Below, piece by piece: positions 26,284 to 35,441 of a DNA stretch of 64,000 bases. The DNA lies in assembly GCA_028281925.1 (NCBI GenBank), contig JANQIX010000019.1:62001-126000 (forward strand). The letters run 5' to 3'. The notes beneath the pieces were generated by a model. The model was not told where the DNA came from, searched no databases, and worked only from the letters and a program-made list of their open reading frames with translations. Made by a program: the position numbers and the translations under genes. Each line of letters starts with the position of its first letter. Within the stretch, counting starts at the first letter, position 1. This DNA is from Alphaproteobacteria bacterium (lineage in GTDB: Bacteria; Pseudomonadota; Alphaproteobacteria; DSM-16000; Inquilinaceae).

Positions 26284-28080
26284 TTACGGCGCCTGCCAGA
26301 GCGACTCCACGACCAAGCCATAGAGCGGATCGGCATCCTCCACCCAGCGCAAATCGCCCCAGAAGGCGATCCGGTCGGTCGTGTTGTGATAGAGCGGCAC
26401 GACGTAATGGCCCCAGAGCAGCACGCGGTCCAGCGCACGGGCCGCAGCCACCAGGGCGTCGCGGTCGCGGGCATCTTCCAGGTCGCCGATCAGCGCATCG
26501 ACCACCGGGTCTTCGACGCCGGCATAGTTGCGCGTGCCCTCAATCACAGCGCTAGAGCTGCCCCAATAGAGGTTCTGCTCCGCCCCCGGCGACAGGGTTA
26601 CGCGCCAGTGATGCACGATCATGTCAAAGTCGTACGTGTCCGTCCGGGCGCCGTACTGGGCGATATCGACCGTACGTACGGTCGCCTGGATACCAAGGCG
26701 GCGCAGATTGTCGGCAAAGGCCAGGGCGATCCGCTCATCCGCCGCGTCGCGCAACAGGATCTCAAACGAGAAGGCGAGGCCCGTCGCTTCCTCGGTCAGC
26801 ACGCCGTCTTGGACAGACCATCCCGCCTCTTGCAGCATGTCCCGCGCGATCCGCAGATTGGTGCGGGCATTGCCGCTGCCGTCCGTGGTCGGAAGCGTAT
26901 AGGGCTCGGTGAACAAGGCCTCTGGCACCTGGCCGCGGAACGGCTCCAGCAGCGCCAGTTCATCCCCCTCAGGCAGCCCGTGTGCCGCCAGTTCGGAATT
27001 CACGAACAGGCTGTCGGTCCGCTGGTACTGGTCGTAGAGGAAGCTGCGGTTGATCCACTCAAAGTCGAAGGCGTACGCCAGGGCCCGGCGTACGCGCGGG
27101 TCGGCGAACTGCGGCCGGCGGGTGTTGAAGACGAAGGCGCGCATGCCGTCCGGTCGGTGGTGCGGCATCTCCAACAGCGTCACCTCGCCTGACGCCGCTG
27201 CCGGAAAGTCATAGGCCGACGCCCAGCGCTCGGCGTTGTCTTCGCGCCGGAAGTTGTATTCGCCGCTCTTGAACGCCTCCAGCGAGATCGACGCGTCGCG
27301 GTAATAGTCGAACCGCAGCGTGTCGAAGTTGTAGAGGCCGCGGAACATCGGCAGGTCTTCGGCCCACCAGTCTTCCACCCGCGCGTAGGTGATGCTGCGT
27401 CCCGGATCCACGGTGGTGATGCGGTAGGGCCCGGCCCCCAGCGGGATCTCCAGTGTCGTCTGGTCGACCGGGTGCCCGCTGTAATAGGCCCGGCTCAAGA
27501 TCGGCATCAGGGCGATGATCAACGGCGTCTCGCGATCGGCCTCATCGTTGAAGCGGAAGCGCACGCCGTCCTCGCCGATCCGCTCCACCGACGCGATGCG
27601 GGCATAGTTGCGGCGGAAGCCGGGAATGCCGTGCTCGCGCAAGGCCTCCATGCTGAAGATCACATCATCGACGGTGATCGGCGTGCCGTCGTGGAAGCGG
27701 GCGTCCGGATTCAGCCGGAAGGCGACCCAGCTTCTGTCCGCCGGCGTCTCGATCGATTGCGCGACATAGCCGTAGAGGCTGAACGGCTCGTCCCAAGACC
27801 GCGCCATCAGGCTGGCGAAGTGATAGCCGCGCACGCCGGCAGCCGTGCGGCCCAGCACGATGAACGGGTTCAGGCTGTCGAAGGTGCCGACGGCCGCCTG
27901 CACCAGCATGCCGCCCCTCGGCGCATCGGGATTGGCATAGTCCAGATGCATGAAATCTGCCGCGTAGCGAGGCTGCCCGTGCATGGCGATGCCATGGGCG
28001 ATCACGCCGTCCTGGGCCGGGGCGGCACAGGGGAACGTGGCGGCAAGCAGGACCATCAGGCCGGCAACGCGGTGCTTCAT
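26284..28080 (-). CDS. ABC transporter substrate-binding protein, family 5 (YejA-like)
   Basis: 598 aa. Signal peptide MKHRVAGLMVLLAATFPCAAPA cleaved near AQDG. Mature sequence opens GIAMHGQPRYAADFMHLDYANPDAPRGG, the start typical of YejA/microcin-C and oligopeptide binders; RFHDGTPITVDDVIFS and VRRALAYAFDFEWINR are family 5 signatures. It captures peptides or similar solutes in the periplasm for an inner-membrane permease. No permease or ATPase genes adjoin it; a DppB/DppC pair lies about 17 kb away at 45200. ATG 28080 is chosen because it begins the signal peptide. Confidence 0.9.
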   Translation of the reverse strand: MKHRVAGLMVLLAATFPCAAPAQDGVIAHGIAMHGQPRYAADFMHLDYANPDAPRGGMLVQAAVGTFDSLNPFIVLGRTAAGVRGYHFASLMARSWDEPFSLYGYVAQSIETPADRSWVAFRLNPDARFHDGTPITVDDVIFSMEALREHGIPGFRRNYARIASVERIGEDGVRFRFNDEADRETPLIIALMPILSRAYYSGHPVDQTTLEIPLGAGPYRITTVDPGRSITYARVEDWWAEDLPMFRGLYNFDTLRFDYYRDASISLEAFKSGEYNFRREDNAERWASAYDFPAAASGEVTLLEMPHHRPDGMRAFVFNTRRPQFADPRVRRALAYAFDFEWINRSFLYDQYQRTDSLFVNSELAAHGLPEGDELALLEPFRGQVPEALFTEPYTLPTTDGSGNARTNLRIARDMLQEAGWSVQDGVLTEEATGLAFSFEILLRDAADERIALAFADNLRRLGIQATVRTVDIAQYGARTDTYDFDMIVHHWRVTLSPGAEQNLYWGSSSAVIEGTRNYAGVEDPVVDALIGDLEDARDRDALVAAARALDRVLLWGHYVVPLYHNTTDRIAFWGDLRWVEDADPLYGLVVESLWQAP

Positions 28081-28286
28081 TGTCGTCCGCTCAGTGTCTC
28101 GGGAAGCCGGCTCAGTGTCGGCAAGCAGCCAAGCCGGCGCAAGCCTTGGGCCCGTGTGCTCCGCCTTTGCGGCAATCCGGTGTCCATCCCTAGATGAGAG
28201 GAGCGGGGCATTGCAGCATAGGCGCCAACTTAAGACGGCGTGGTGCCAGTAAGGGCTTGGACAAGGACGGTTCGACAAGGCAGAAG

Positions 28287-28373
28287 ATGCCCGCCTTCGC
28301 GGGCATGACGGGTTTCAACTTCATGATTGGGGCTATCTATCAGTCAAGGCGTCGTCCTCGCGAAGGCGCGGAC
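28287..28373. repeat. Pair of REP-like palindromes in inverted orientation
   Basis: First palindrome 28287-28306: ATGCCCGC and its complement around CTTC, perfect 8-base stem. Second 28354-28373: GTCCTCGC/GCGCGGAC around GAAG, one mismatch. Both contain the core CGCGAAGGCG, read on opposite strands, so the pair forms a BIME-like unit about 87 bases long. It sits in the 388-base gap between the solute-binding protein gene and the divergent phzF-like gene. I see no other feature in that gap beyond likely promoters. Confidence 0.7.
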
Positions 28374-28468
28374 CTCTCTGACACAGAGAACCGGATGTTC
28401 AGTTGGCGCTTTTGCGGCATGTCGCGTGTTGCCGATGCCGGTCCGAGTCAAACCAGGGAAGATGGATC

Positions 28469-29380
28469 ATGCGTGTCCGATTCGTAACGGCGGATGTCTT
28501 CACCGACCGGATCTTCGGCGGCAATCAGCTTGCGGTGCTGCCGGACGCCCGCGATGTGCTGCCGGAACAGATGCCGGCGATCGCCAGAGAGTTCAACTAT
28601 TCCGAGACGGTCTTCGTCCTGCCGCCGGAGGACCCGAACCACACGCGCCGGCTCAGGATCTTCACGCCGGGCTCGGAGCTGCCATTCGCCGGCCATCCGA
28701 CCATCGGCACGGCGCATGTGCTGGCGGCAATCGGTGAGATCTCGCTGACCGGTGACGAAACCTGCATCGTGTTCGAGGAAGGCGTCGGCCCCGTGCCGGT
28801 CACCATCCGGGCGGCTGGCGGCAAGCCGGATTTCTGCCAGCTTTCCACAGCCGTGCTTCCCGAATTCGGCCCCGAAGCGCCACCGCTCGACGCCGTGGCC
28901 GAGATGCTGTCGCTGGAGGTGGCCGACCTGTCGCTGCAGCCGCCGCCGGCGCCCGTCTCCTGCGGCGTGCCGTTCCTGTTCGTCACGCTGAAGGACCGCG
29001 GGGCGGTCGGCCGAGCCCGCCTGCGGCTTGACGTGTGGGAGAAGGTGCTGCGCGGCGGATGGGCAGAGGCCGTGTATGTCTTCGCCTTCGATGCGGAAGG
29101 CCCGGACGCTCAGATTCGTGCCCGAATGTTCGCCCCAGCCATGGGCATCGAGGAAGATCCCGCCACGGGCGGTGCCGTCGCAGCGCTGGCCGGCCATCTC
29201 GCCGCCCATGACGGCCGGCCGGCCGGCACGCTGCGCCGGGTGATCGAACAGGGCATCGAAATGGGCCGCCCCAGCCTGCTGCAAGCCGAAGCCGACAGGG
29301 CCGCCGGCGCCACCGTCGCCATCCGCGTCGGGGGCCGGAGCGTGCTGGTGTGCGAAGGGACGATGGAGGTTCCGGACTGA
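28469..29380 (+). CDS. PhzF family isomerase/epimerase
   Basis: 303 aa. Diaminopimelate-epimerase-like fold acting on unknown small substrates. Seen: VFTDRIFGGNQLAVLPDA at the start, catalytic Glu E46 in NYSETVFV, PFAGHPTIGTAH and DPATGGAVAALAGHL, which complete the active site. Full length. ATG 28469 follows GGGAAGA at good spacing. No phenazine genes are nearby, so the phenazine name is only a family label. A weak stem-loop follows the stop. Confidence 0.9.
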   Translation: MRVRFVTADVFTDRIFGGNQLAVLPDARDVLPEQMPAIAREFNYSETVFVLPPEDPNHTRRLRIFTPGSELPFAGHPTIGTAHVLAAIGEISLTGDETCIVFEEGVGPVPVTIRAAGGKPDFCQLSTAVLPEFGPEAPPLDAVAEMLSLEVADLSLQPPPAPVSCGVPFLFVTLKDRGAVGRARLRLDVWEKVLRGGWAEAVYVFAFDAEGPDAQIRARMFAPAMGIEEDPATGGAVAALAGHLAAHDGRPAGTLRRVIEQGIEMGRPSLLQAEADRAAGATVAIRVGGRSVLVCEGTMEVPD

Positions 29381-29423
29381 GCAGATTCGTCACTCTCTAT
29401 AATCGGCAGTATTGAGAATCTGC
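29381..29423 (+). terminator. Possible stem-loop after phzF-like gene
   Basis: GCAGATTC directly after the stop pairs perfectly with GAATCTGC at 29416-29423, around a 27-base loop, followed by an A/T-rich stretch (GATTTATTAATT). The loop is long for an intrinsic terminator, so confidence is low. The sequence beyond it (29424-29535) is AT-rich and marks the edge of the low-GC island. Confidence 0.35.
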
Positions 29424-29535
29424 GATTTATTAATTGCCATAGGCTGGGCGGAAGTATTTCAGCGCCTGCATGAGGATAGACGCCAAATGGTATACTTCCT
29501 AGAAAATCGTCGGCTGGCCATGTGGGTCGCTGTGA

Positions 29536-30753
29536 TTATCGAAGTTGCGCCGCGCATACTTCAAGCGCATCAAACAGGGCGCGATCAATAGCCTCACTGC
29601 CAAAACAAGCGGCAGCCGTGTCGGCCAATGTCTGCGAAACTGGCAAACTGGTGGTCCGCTCTATTGCGCGCGCAAGACATGCTGGCTCTGCGGAGCAGAT
29701 TGCACCGCTCACTCCATCCGTAACGACCCAATCGGTTATGCCCGGATTCGCCACAGCAGCAACCGGCACGCCACAGCACAGCGCTTCCAACATCACGTTG
29801 CCGAGACCGTCGCCTACCGATGCAAAGGCAAGCACGTCGAGTCCGGCGTATATTGCTTCTGGTCGGGCGACGTAACGATCAATCACCGCTACACGACCGG
29901 ACCGATGCGGCTCTCGTACCGCCGCCATGAGCCCCCGGTAGTAGGCGTCGTCTGCAGAGTAGGGTGGTCCGACAATCACACCGCGGAACCGCGCCGGCAA
30001 GTAGTCGAACGCATTGATCAGAAGTTGCTGGCCCTTTAGCGGCCGTAACCTTCCTATCATGCCAACCAGCACTGCGTCGGCCGGCAAGTCACCCTGGAAA
30101 TAGCTGGCCAGGCTTGCTCGAGCCGCCGCGCGCTCAGTTATCCCCGGAAAGCAGAACCGGCTAACATCAACCGGGTTCGGCCGCACCAGAATGCGCTCGG
30201 GATCCAGGCCACAAGCTGCAACCGCTCGATCCTTCAACGGCGGAGAGATTGCTACGAACCGGTCGGCGGCACGGTTCGTTCGACGGATGAAGTACCCGCC
30301 GACTCGGCTTGCCGACCCAGTATCACCTTGTGAAGTGAACTCGCGCAGCACAGGTATGGACGCACGTCGTGCTGCGCGTGCCAATGCTAAGCTGAACCAA
30401 GACCAACCGGCCAAGTGGACCACATCGACGTTGTTTAACAGCCCGTCTGCGATCTCCCGCGCCACCCATCGCATTTCGGGAATTGCTGAGGCCAGCGTCG
30501 ACATTCGCGAGAGGTTTCGCACGGTTGGCGCGTAGCGGATGCGTTCCGGACCTTTGGGGGCATCTCCCGCCTCGCCGATTTCGCGCTTGGTCATCACTGA
30601 CCAGCGAAGGGCGGCGGGACTCAGGAGATTCTGTAGACGGCAGTATTGCGCGTGCAATCGCGTTCCCGCCCCGGAGAAACCAGGCGGATAACCGGTGACC
30701 GCCAGCAGAACTGATAAACCTGACTGTCTGCCTAACCCCTGCGACCGTATCAC
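29536..30753 (-). CDS. Glycosyltransferase family 4
   Basis: 405 aa with a GT-B fold. Donor-site motif FASVGDGLGNVMLEALCCGVPVAAV is in the C-terminal half, preceded by GMIGRLRPLKGQQLLINAF; the N-terminal acceptor domain opens LLAVTGYPPGFSGAGTRLHAQYC. It transfers a sugar from a nucleotide donor to a glycan or lipid at the cytoplasmic face. GTG 30753 overlaps the sulfotransferase stop as GTGA, implying coupling. Codon use and GC are lower than in purH or sdh. Sugar specificity cannot be assigned. Confidence 0.88.
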   Translation of the reverse strand: MIRSQGLGRQSGLSVLLAVTGYPPGFSGAGTRLHAQYCRLQNLLSPAALRWSVMTKREIGEAGDAPKGPERIRYAPTVRNLSRMSTLASAIPEMRWVAREIADGLLNNVDVVHLAGWSWFSLALARAARRASIPVLREFTSQGDTGSASRVGGYFIRRTNRAADRFVAISPPLKDRAVAACGLDPERILVRPNPVDVSRFCFPGITERAAARASLASYFQGDLPADAVLVGMIGRLRPLKGQQLLINAFDYLPARFRGVIVGPPYSADDAYYRGLMAAVREPHRSGRVAVIDRYVARPEAIYAGLDVLAFASVGDGLGNVMLEALCCGVPVAAVANPGITDWVVTDGVSGAICSAEPACLARAIERTTSLPVSQTLADTAAACFGSEAIDRALFDALEVCAAQLR

Positions 30754-31631
30754 GTCACCACCCCATAACGTGCAAGGGCGGCAATTCCCGGCGCCGCATT
30801 TGCCGGTAGCCGGGCGATCAACGCAGCCGCTTCCGCCCGCTCCCCTGCGCCGATCAGTGTGGCAGTGCCGTGCTGATCCTGATTTCGGTTGGTAGCCTGC
30901 ATTCGCAGGATCGGTCTATGGTCCACTCCCAGGAAGGCGAATACCTTGGCAAGTTGTTCCGGCTCACCCAATTCACTTGTCTCGATCATTAGAGTGTTTT
31001 CGGCTGGCACCCTTTCCCGAAGCCGCTCGAACCGCACCTCAGCTTCCACCCAACGATGGAGGTAAAGCTGGAAGGGCGTCAGGTCGCGCCAGTTGTCGAG
31101 CCGGACGGCATGCTGGCGTGCATCGGGGCGCGGGAAGCTCTGGAAGGGATCTTTTTGGCGATTGGCATAGCTGCGCGCCATCTCCAACGGCGCGCGCGTC
31201 AGCTTGATGACGCGCAGATCGGACAAACGATCCACCATCGGTGACCAATAGGTAGTCAGAAAAAACTGCGAGCTTTCCAAATAGGCTGCAAGGCCACGCC
31301 GCCGGAACCGGTCAATTCGTGCCAATCGCCAGTCGACAATCTTGGAGAGATAGTCGTTGTGTCCCTCCTCAAGCCATTGGAAGCATCGGCCGCGACCCAA
31401 GCGTTCTTCTGACGCAAATGTTCTGCGCTGCAAGCGTCGACCCAGATTGACCAGGCGACTGTTTTGGCTAAACAGACCATGTCGTCGGCAAAATGGATGG
31501 TCGCCGAGCCGGCGGAGGAGCAGGTTTGGAGGTTCGTGCTCCGCCCGGACGCGAATTCCCAGCGTGTTAACGGCATACGCCAGAAAATCGCTGCCACTGC
31601 GTCCTGTAGTAGCGGTGAATACGACTCGCAT
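30750..31631 (-). CDS. Sulfotransferase family protein
   Basis: 293 aa. The N-terminal FTATTGRSGSDFLAYA matches the PAPS 5'-phosphosulfate loop (residues 5-20), and VIKLTRAPLEMARSYANR about residue 145 fits the 3'-phosphate-binding region (R...S). Such enzymes sulfate sugars, lipids or proteins; with a glycosyltransferase coupled downstream, sulfation of a surface glycan or glycolipid is the best guess. No PAPS synthesis genes are in the window. Low-GC island member; the 105-base gap to the next island gene upstream (31632-31736) holds nothing I recognise. Confidence 0.75.
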   Translation of the reverse strand: MRVVFTATTGRSGSDFLAYAVNTLGIRVRAEHEPPNLLLRRLGDHPFCRRHGLFSQNSRLVNLGRRLQRRTFASEERLGRGRCFQWLEEGHNDYLSKIVDWRLARIDRFRRRGLAAYLESSQFFLTTYWSPMVDRLSDLRVIKLTRAPLEMARSYANRQKDPFQSFPRPDARQHAVRLDNWRDLTPFQLYLHRWVEAEVRFERLRERVPAENTLMIETSELGEPEQLAKVFAFLGVDHRPILRMQATNRNQDQHGTATLIGAGERAEAAALIARLPANAAPGIAALARYGVVT

Positions 31632-31736
31632 CAGTGACTCTTCGAATTCCGGACCCGCCTTGCTGACTCACGAAAGAGCCTGGTCCTAACCTCGAATTCG
31701 CTGTGTCGGTTGTGCAATTCTGTCGTTTGGGCCGCG

Positions 31737-33431
31737 TTACTTCGCCTGACGCTTACCACTAGGTTGACCATCCCAATCGAGTCTGTGCCGCGTTAGATAT
31801 GCAGCGGTGTGCCACGACACGAAGTGCCGGGCACCGCGACGATCACCTGCAACCCGAGCATATGGTTCAATGCCCTGCCAGCCCAAAAGGTCCATCCAAT
31901 AGCTGAGAAAGCGTCGTTCCACCCGGTGCCAGCCCCTCCGACCCGCGGCCACACACATGGCTTTGGCCAGAGGTCGCACACCCCACCGCATCCACGTTGG
32001 GCTGACATAACGAGGAAATGACCATTCCTGCCCCTGCCACACGCCTCCCCAGTTAGCGATCGTCAGCGCCTTCCGGTAGAGCGTTTGATGACTTTTGAAT
32101 AATTTCGGAACAGGCTGCCAAAAATTCAAGTAGTCAGGGCTCCAAAGCGGCAGACGCCAGTCCAAATCATTGAACTCATAAACTCTTTGCCTGCTAATCA
32201 CAAATTTCGACTGTCTGTTCTGAAGTTCCAAGTATTCGTAGAGTCCATGAATAGTTTCGGCACTAAACGGCCGTCCCGCCGATGGCACTTCCCGCTTCAG
32301 TGCAGCGGCTAGAGTTGTGTCGTTGACTGGCGTCGCCAATGCGTTCCATAAGCGAAAGTGTTTCGCGACCATGGCATGGACGGCACTGTTGATGAGCACA
32401 TCCTCAGATGCGTCCTTTGGGACAGAGAGTAGATCAGGATGGATGTGTAGGCCGGAAATATAGTCACCGGAGTTTCCGTTAATAATGATATCCCCCGCCG
32501 CCAAAGTGCCATCCGCTAGCAGACGTTCCACTACTGGCAAGTCATGTACTACCGGCGTGTTACATAGGTGATCAGCGAACTTCAAATAAGCGCGGCAATG
32601 CTCGGTATGCCAGAAACGTCCCTGTTCGCGCGGACTAAGCGGTACGAAGTGCCACGGATAGCCCAGCGCCCTGCTGATCCGTTTTGCCGCTGCGGCTTCA
32701 TGGTTTCCGGGGAGGCCATATGAAAAGCAAACGACATCTCGGAACCCGAGATGCCGTAGAGCCGAGACTATCAGACGGGAATCGAGCCCGGCACTGAGTG
32801 GCACGGCGATTCGCCGGCCCCTCGTACCGGCTACGAGCTTCTCGAACAGACCAAGCGTCATATCTTGAAAGCCACGGACTAGTTGGGACTCATCCGCGGC
32901 CACATCGACGTCCCAGGCGGCGTAGCGATCGTAGCGCAGTCGCTCGATCCGTCCGCCATCGCCCCAAACCCAGGCCTCACCGGGATCCAGTTGCTCGACC
33001 TCCCGATAGAGCGTAGTGGGGCCGATCGTATAGCCGGCCATCGCAAGCTGACGAGCGGCATCCGGATCGGCGTCTTCGCTTCCGCATTCCAGGGTCAGGG
33101 CAGAACCGCGTGCGGCGATAGTTTCGCCACGGCGGAACAACGGAATTGAGCGCACGCGATCTACCGCTGCGAGCCCACCCGTCGGGCTCGCGACGGCCAG
33201 CGCAAAATGCCCATCTATACTGCGCAACACTTGGGCAAGTTGCGCCGAATTCCCTAACGCATCGCGCAACCGCTTTAGCGTATCTGTCCAATTGCCGCTG
33301 TAAAGGTGGCCGGCCCACGCTACGATGCAGCCGTCGCCCAAAGAAATGATCGTAAATCGTGATTGGTGCAATGCGAGATGGGTGAGGTCTATCGTATTTA
33401 CTTTTGTTCGAGATTTCAATTCTGGCGACAT
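31737..33431 (-). CDS. Asparagine synthase-like protein lacking glutaminase Cys
   Basis: 564 aa. The C-terminal two thirds carry the ATP-pyrophosphatase loop VPLSAGLDSRLIVSAL (SGGxDS variant) and FSYGLPGNHEAAAAKRISRALG, as in AsnB-type amide or amidino ligases. The N-terminal 150 residues resemble the second half of a class II glutaminase domain (IDGHFALAVAS...AAVDRVRSIPLFRR), but there is no N-terminal Cys2 nucleophile, so glutamine cannot be used the normal way. In polysaccharide loci these proteins amidate uronic acids or otherwise modify glycans. ATG 33431. GC is strikingly low (37% in 32161-32220). Confidence 0.8.
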   Translation of the reverse strand: MSPELKSRTKVNTIDLTHLALHQSRFTIISLGDGCIVAWAGHLYSGNWTDTLKRLRDALGNSAQLAQVLRSIDGHFALAVASPTGGLAAVDRVRSIPLFRRGETIAARGSALTLECGSEDADPDAARQLAMAGYTIGPTTLYREVEQLDPGEAWVWGDGGRIERLRYDRYAAWDVDVAADESQLVRGFQDMTLGLFEKLVAGTRGRRIAVPLSAGLDSRLIVSALRHLGFRDVVCFSYGLPGNHEAAAAKRISRALGYPWHFVPLSPREQGRFWHTEHCRAYLKFADHLCNTPVVHDLPVVERLLADGTLAAGDIIINGNSGDYISGLHIHPDLLSVPKDASEDVLINSAVHAMVAKHFRLWNALATPVNDTTLAAALKREVPSAGRPFSAETIHGLYEYLELQNRQSKFVISRQRVYEFNDLDWRLPLWSPDYLNFWQPVPKLFKSHQTLYRKALTIANWGGVWQGQEWSFPRYVSPTWMRWGVRPLAKAMCVAAGRRGWHRVERRFLSYWMDLLGWQGIEPYARVAGDRRGARHFVSWHTAAYLTRHRLDWDGQPSGKRQAK

Positions 33432-33515
33432 AAATCTGGATGACTCCGGTCAACCTGAAAGGTATTTTCTATGTTATTGGTGGCGATATGGCTTTATGTT
33501 TTTTCTTATGGCGAG

Positions 33516-33803
33516 TTATCCGGTATTCCTTGGCTCAAAGGTGATCTTGAGCTTGGTTCCCGTCGCTTCGGTGAACCGGCGCAGCGTCGCGACCGAAGGA
33601 TTGACCTTGACCCCCTCCATCTTGGCTACAGAAGCCTGTGTCGTCTCCATGCGGCCGGCCACCTGCTCTTGCGTCAGGTGGGCCTGAGTGCGGGCGTCGA
33701 TCAGCGCTGCCGCCAGGGCGAACTCCTCGTCCAGCGCATCGTACTCCGCCCGGAAATCCGGGTCGTTCATCCACCGCTTGCGTAACCCTTTCAGTGTGGT
33801 CAT
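33516..33803 (-). CDS. HigA-like XRE antitoxin/regulator, no partner toxin
   Basis: 95 aa. [27 protein letters not shown] followed by [22 protein letters not shown] is the typical layout of HigA-type antitoxins whose RelE/HigB toxin gene normally lies just upstream. Here only 28 bases separate it from the purH stop, and downstream is an 84-base gap to the AsnB-like gene, so no toxin gene is present. It may be an antitoxin remnant, a solo antitoxin or a plain regulator of the island. ATG 33803 chosen over GTG 33812 on ribosome-site spacing. Confidence 0.8.
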   Translation of the reverse strand: MTTLKGLRKRWMNDPDFRAEYDALDEEFALAAALIDARTQAHLTQEQVAGRMETTQASVAKMEGVKVNPSVATLRRFTEATGTKLKITFEPRNTG

Positions 33804-33831
33804 GTCGCTCACTCTTACCCGATGCAGACCC

Positions 33832-35424
33832 TCAATGCCGGAAGTGCCGCATGCCGGTGAACACCATGGACACGCCGGCGCGGTTGGCGGCGGCGATTAC
33901 CTCGTCGTCGCGGACCGAGCCGCCGGGCTGGATCACGGCGGTAGCGCCCGCGGCGATGGCGGCTTCCAGACCGTCGGCGAAGGGGAAGAAGGCGTCCGAT
34001 GCGACGACGGAGCCCTGCGTGCGGCTGCCCGCGGGCTCGCCCTCGCGGTCGCCCATCTCGTCAGCCTTGGCCGCCGCGATGCGGGCGCTGTCCACCCGGC
34101 TCATCTGGCCGGCGCCCACCCCGACGATCGCCCGGTTCTTGGCATAGACGATGGCATTGGACTTCACATGCTTGGCCACGCGCCAGGCGAAGTCGAGATC
34201 GGCCATCTCAGCGTCGGTTGGCGCGCGCTCGGTGACGACCTTGAAGTCCTGCGGCGTGGCGCGGCCATGGTCGCGGTCCTGCACCAGGAAGCCGCCGGAA
34301 AGCGCCCGCACCGTGTGGCCCGTGGCTGCCGGGTCAGGCAGCGAGCCGGCCTCCAGCACGCGCAAGTTCTTCTTCGCCGCCAGGATCTCCGCCGCCTCGT
34401 CGCTCACCTGCGGCGCGATCACCACCTCGCAGAACAGTTCGGCGATGGCCTTGGCCGTGGCCGCGTCCAGCGGGCGGTTGAGCGCGATGATGCCGCCGAA
34501 GGCGCTGACCGGATCGGCCGCCAGCGCCTTGAAATAGGATTCGACCAACGTCGCCCCCTGCGCAGCACCGCAGGGGTTGGCGTGCTTGACGATCACCGTG
34601 GCCGGCTGGGCAGCGTCGAACTCCGCCACCAGCTCGTAGGCCGCATCGGTGTCGTTCAGATTGTTGTAGCTGAGCTCTTTGCCCTGAATCTGCCGCGCCG
34701 TCGCTGCTCCCGGCTTGGGGGGGGCGGTGACGTAGAGGGCCGCACTCTGGTGCGGGTTCTCGCCGTATCGCAGGGTCTGCGTTTGGCGGCCCGCCATGGC
34801 GTAGTGCCGCGGGAAGGGATCGCCCAGATGGCCGGAGAACCACTGCGCGATCGCGGCATCATAGGCCGCCGTGCGGCCGAAGGCAGCGGCCGCCAGGCGC
34901 GCGCGCAGGCCCGGCGTGGTGCAGCCGTTGTATTCCGTCAGTTCGGCAATCAGACAGCCATAGTCACTTGGGTCGGTGACGACGGTGACGAATTCGTGGT
35001 TCTTGGCCGCAGCCCGGATCATCGCCACGCCGCCGATATCGATGTTCTCGATGGCCGCCGCGGCATCGGCGCTGCGGCGCACGGTCTCTTCAAACGGATA
35101 GAGGTTGGAGATCAACAGGTCGATCGGCGCGATGCCGTAGTCCGTCAGCGCGTCCAGGTGGTCGTCGCTGTCCCGCCGCGCTAGAAGGCCGCCATGGATC
35201 TTCGGGTGCAGAGTCTTCACCCGGCCGTCCATGATCTCCGGAAAGCCGGTGTGGCGGGATACCTCTCGCACCGGAATGTCCGCCGCTTCCAGCGCGGCGG
35301 CCGTGCCGCCGGTCGACAGGATCTCCACGCCCCGTTTGGCCAGCGTGTCGGCAAGGTCGACGACGCCGCTCTTGTCGGACACGGACACGAGCGCACGGCG
35401 AATGGCAATCAGGCTGTCTGACAT
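33832..35424 (-). CDS. purH: Bifunctional AICAR formyltransferase/IMP cyclohydrolase
   Basis: 530 aa, full length. Catalyses the last two steps of de novo IMP synthesis. The N-terminal MGS-like cyclohydrolase domain ([15 protein letters not shown]...STGGTAAAL...[21 protein letters not shown]) is followed by the formyltransferase domain with the Lys-His pair in KHANPCGAA and an [10 protein letters not shown] end motif. Its 3' neighbour on the same strand is the low-GC island, so the island sits right after an otherwise conserved gene. A G8 run on the plus strand near 34715 lies inside the gene and the frame is intact. Confidence 0.97.
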   Translation of the reverse strand: MSDSLIAIRRALVSVSDKSGVVDLADTLAKRGVEILSTGGTAAALEAADIPVREVSRHTGFPEIMDGRVKTLHPKIHGGLLARRDSDDHLDALTDYGIAPIDLLISNLYPFEETVRRSADAAAAIENIDIGGVAMIRAAAKNHEFVTVVTDPSDYGCLIAELTEYNGCTTPGLRARLAAAAFGRTAAYDAAIAQWFSGHLGDPFPRHYAMAGRQTQTLRYGENPHQSAALYVTAPPKPGAATARQIQGKELSYNNLNDTDAAYELVAEFDAAQPATVIVKHANPCGAAQGATLVESYFKALAADPVSAFGGIIALNRPLDAATAKAIAELFCEVVIAPQVSDEAAEILAAKKNLRVLEAGSLPDPAATGHTVRALSGGFLVQDRDHGRATPQDFKVVTERAPTDAEMADLDFAWRVAKHVKSNAIVYAKNRAIVGVGAGQMSRVDSARIAAAKADEMGDREGEPAGSRTQGSVVASDAFFPFADGLEAAIAAGATAVIQPGGSVRDDEVIAAANRAGVSMVFTGMRHFRH

Positions 35425-35441
35425 GACGGCTCCCCGGCCGG

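Noticed and set aside
34713-34724. G8 run in purH as a phase-variation tract
   Set aside because: PurH is essential-type metabolism, the frame is intact and high GC makes such runs common.
33688-35184. 498-residue plus-strand frame across purH
   Set aside because: Antisense of PurH, which is complete on the minus strand.
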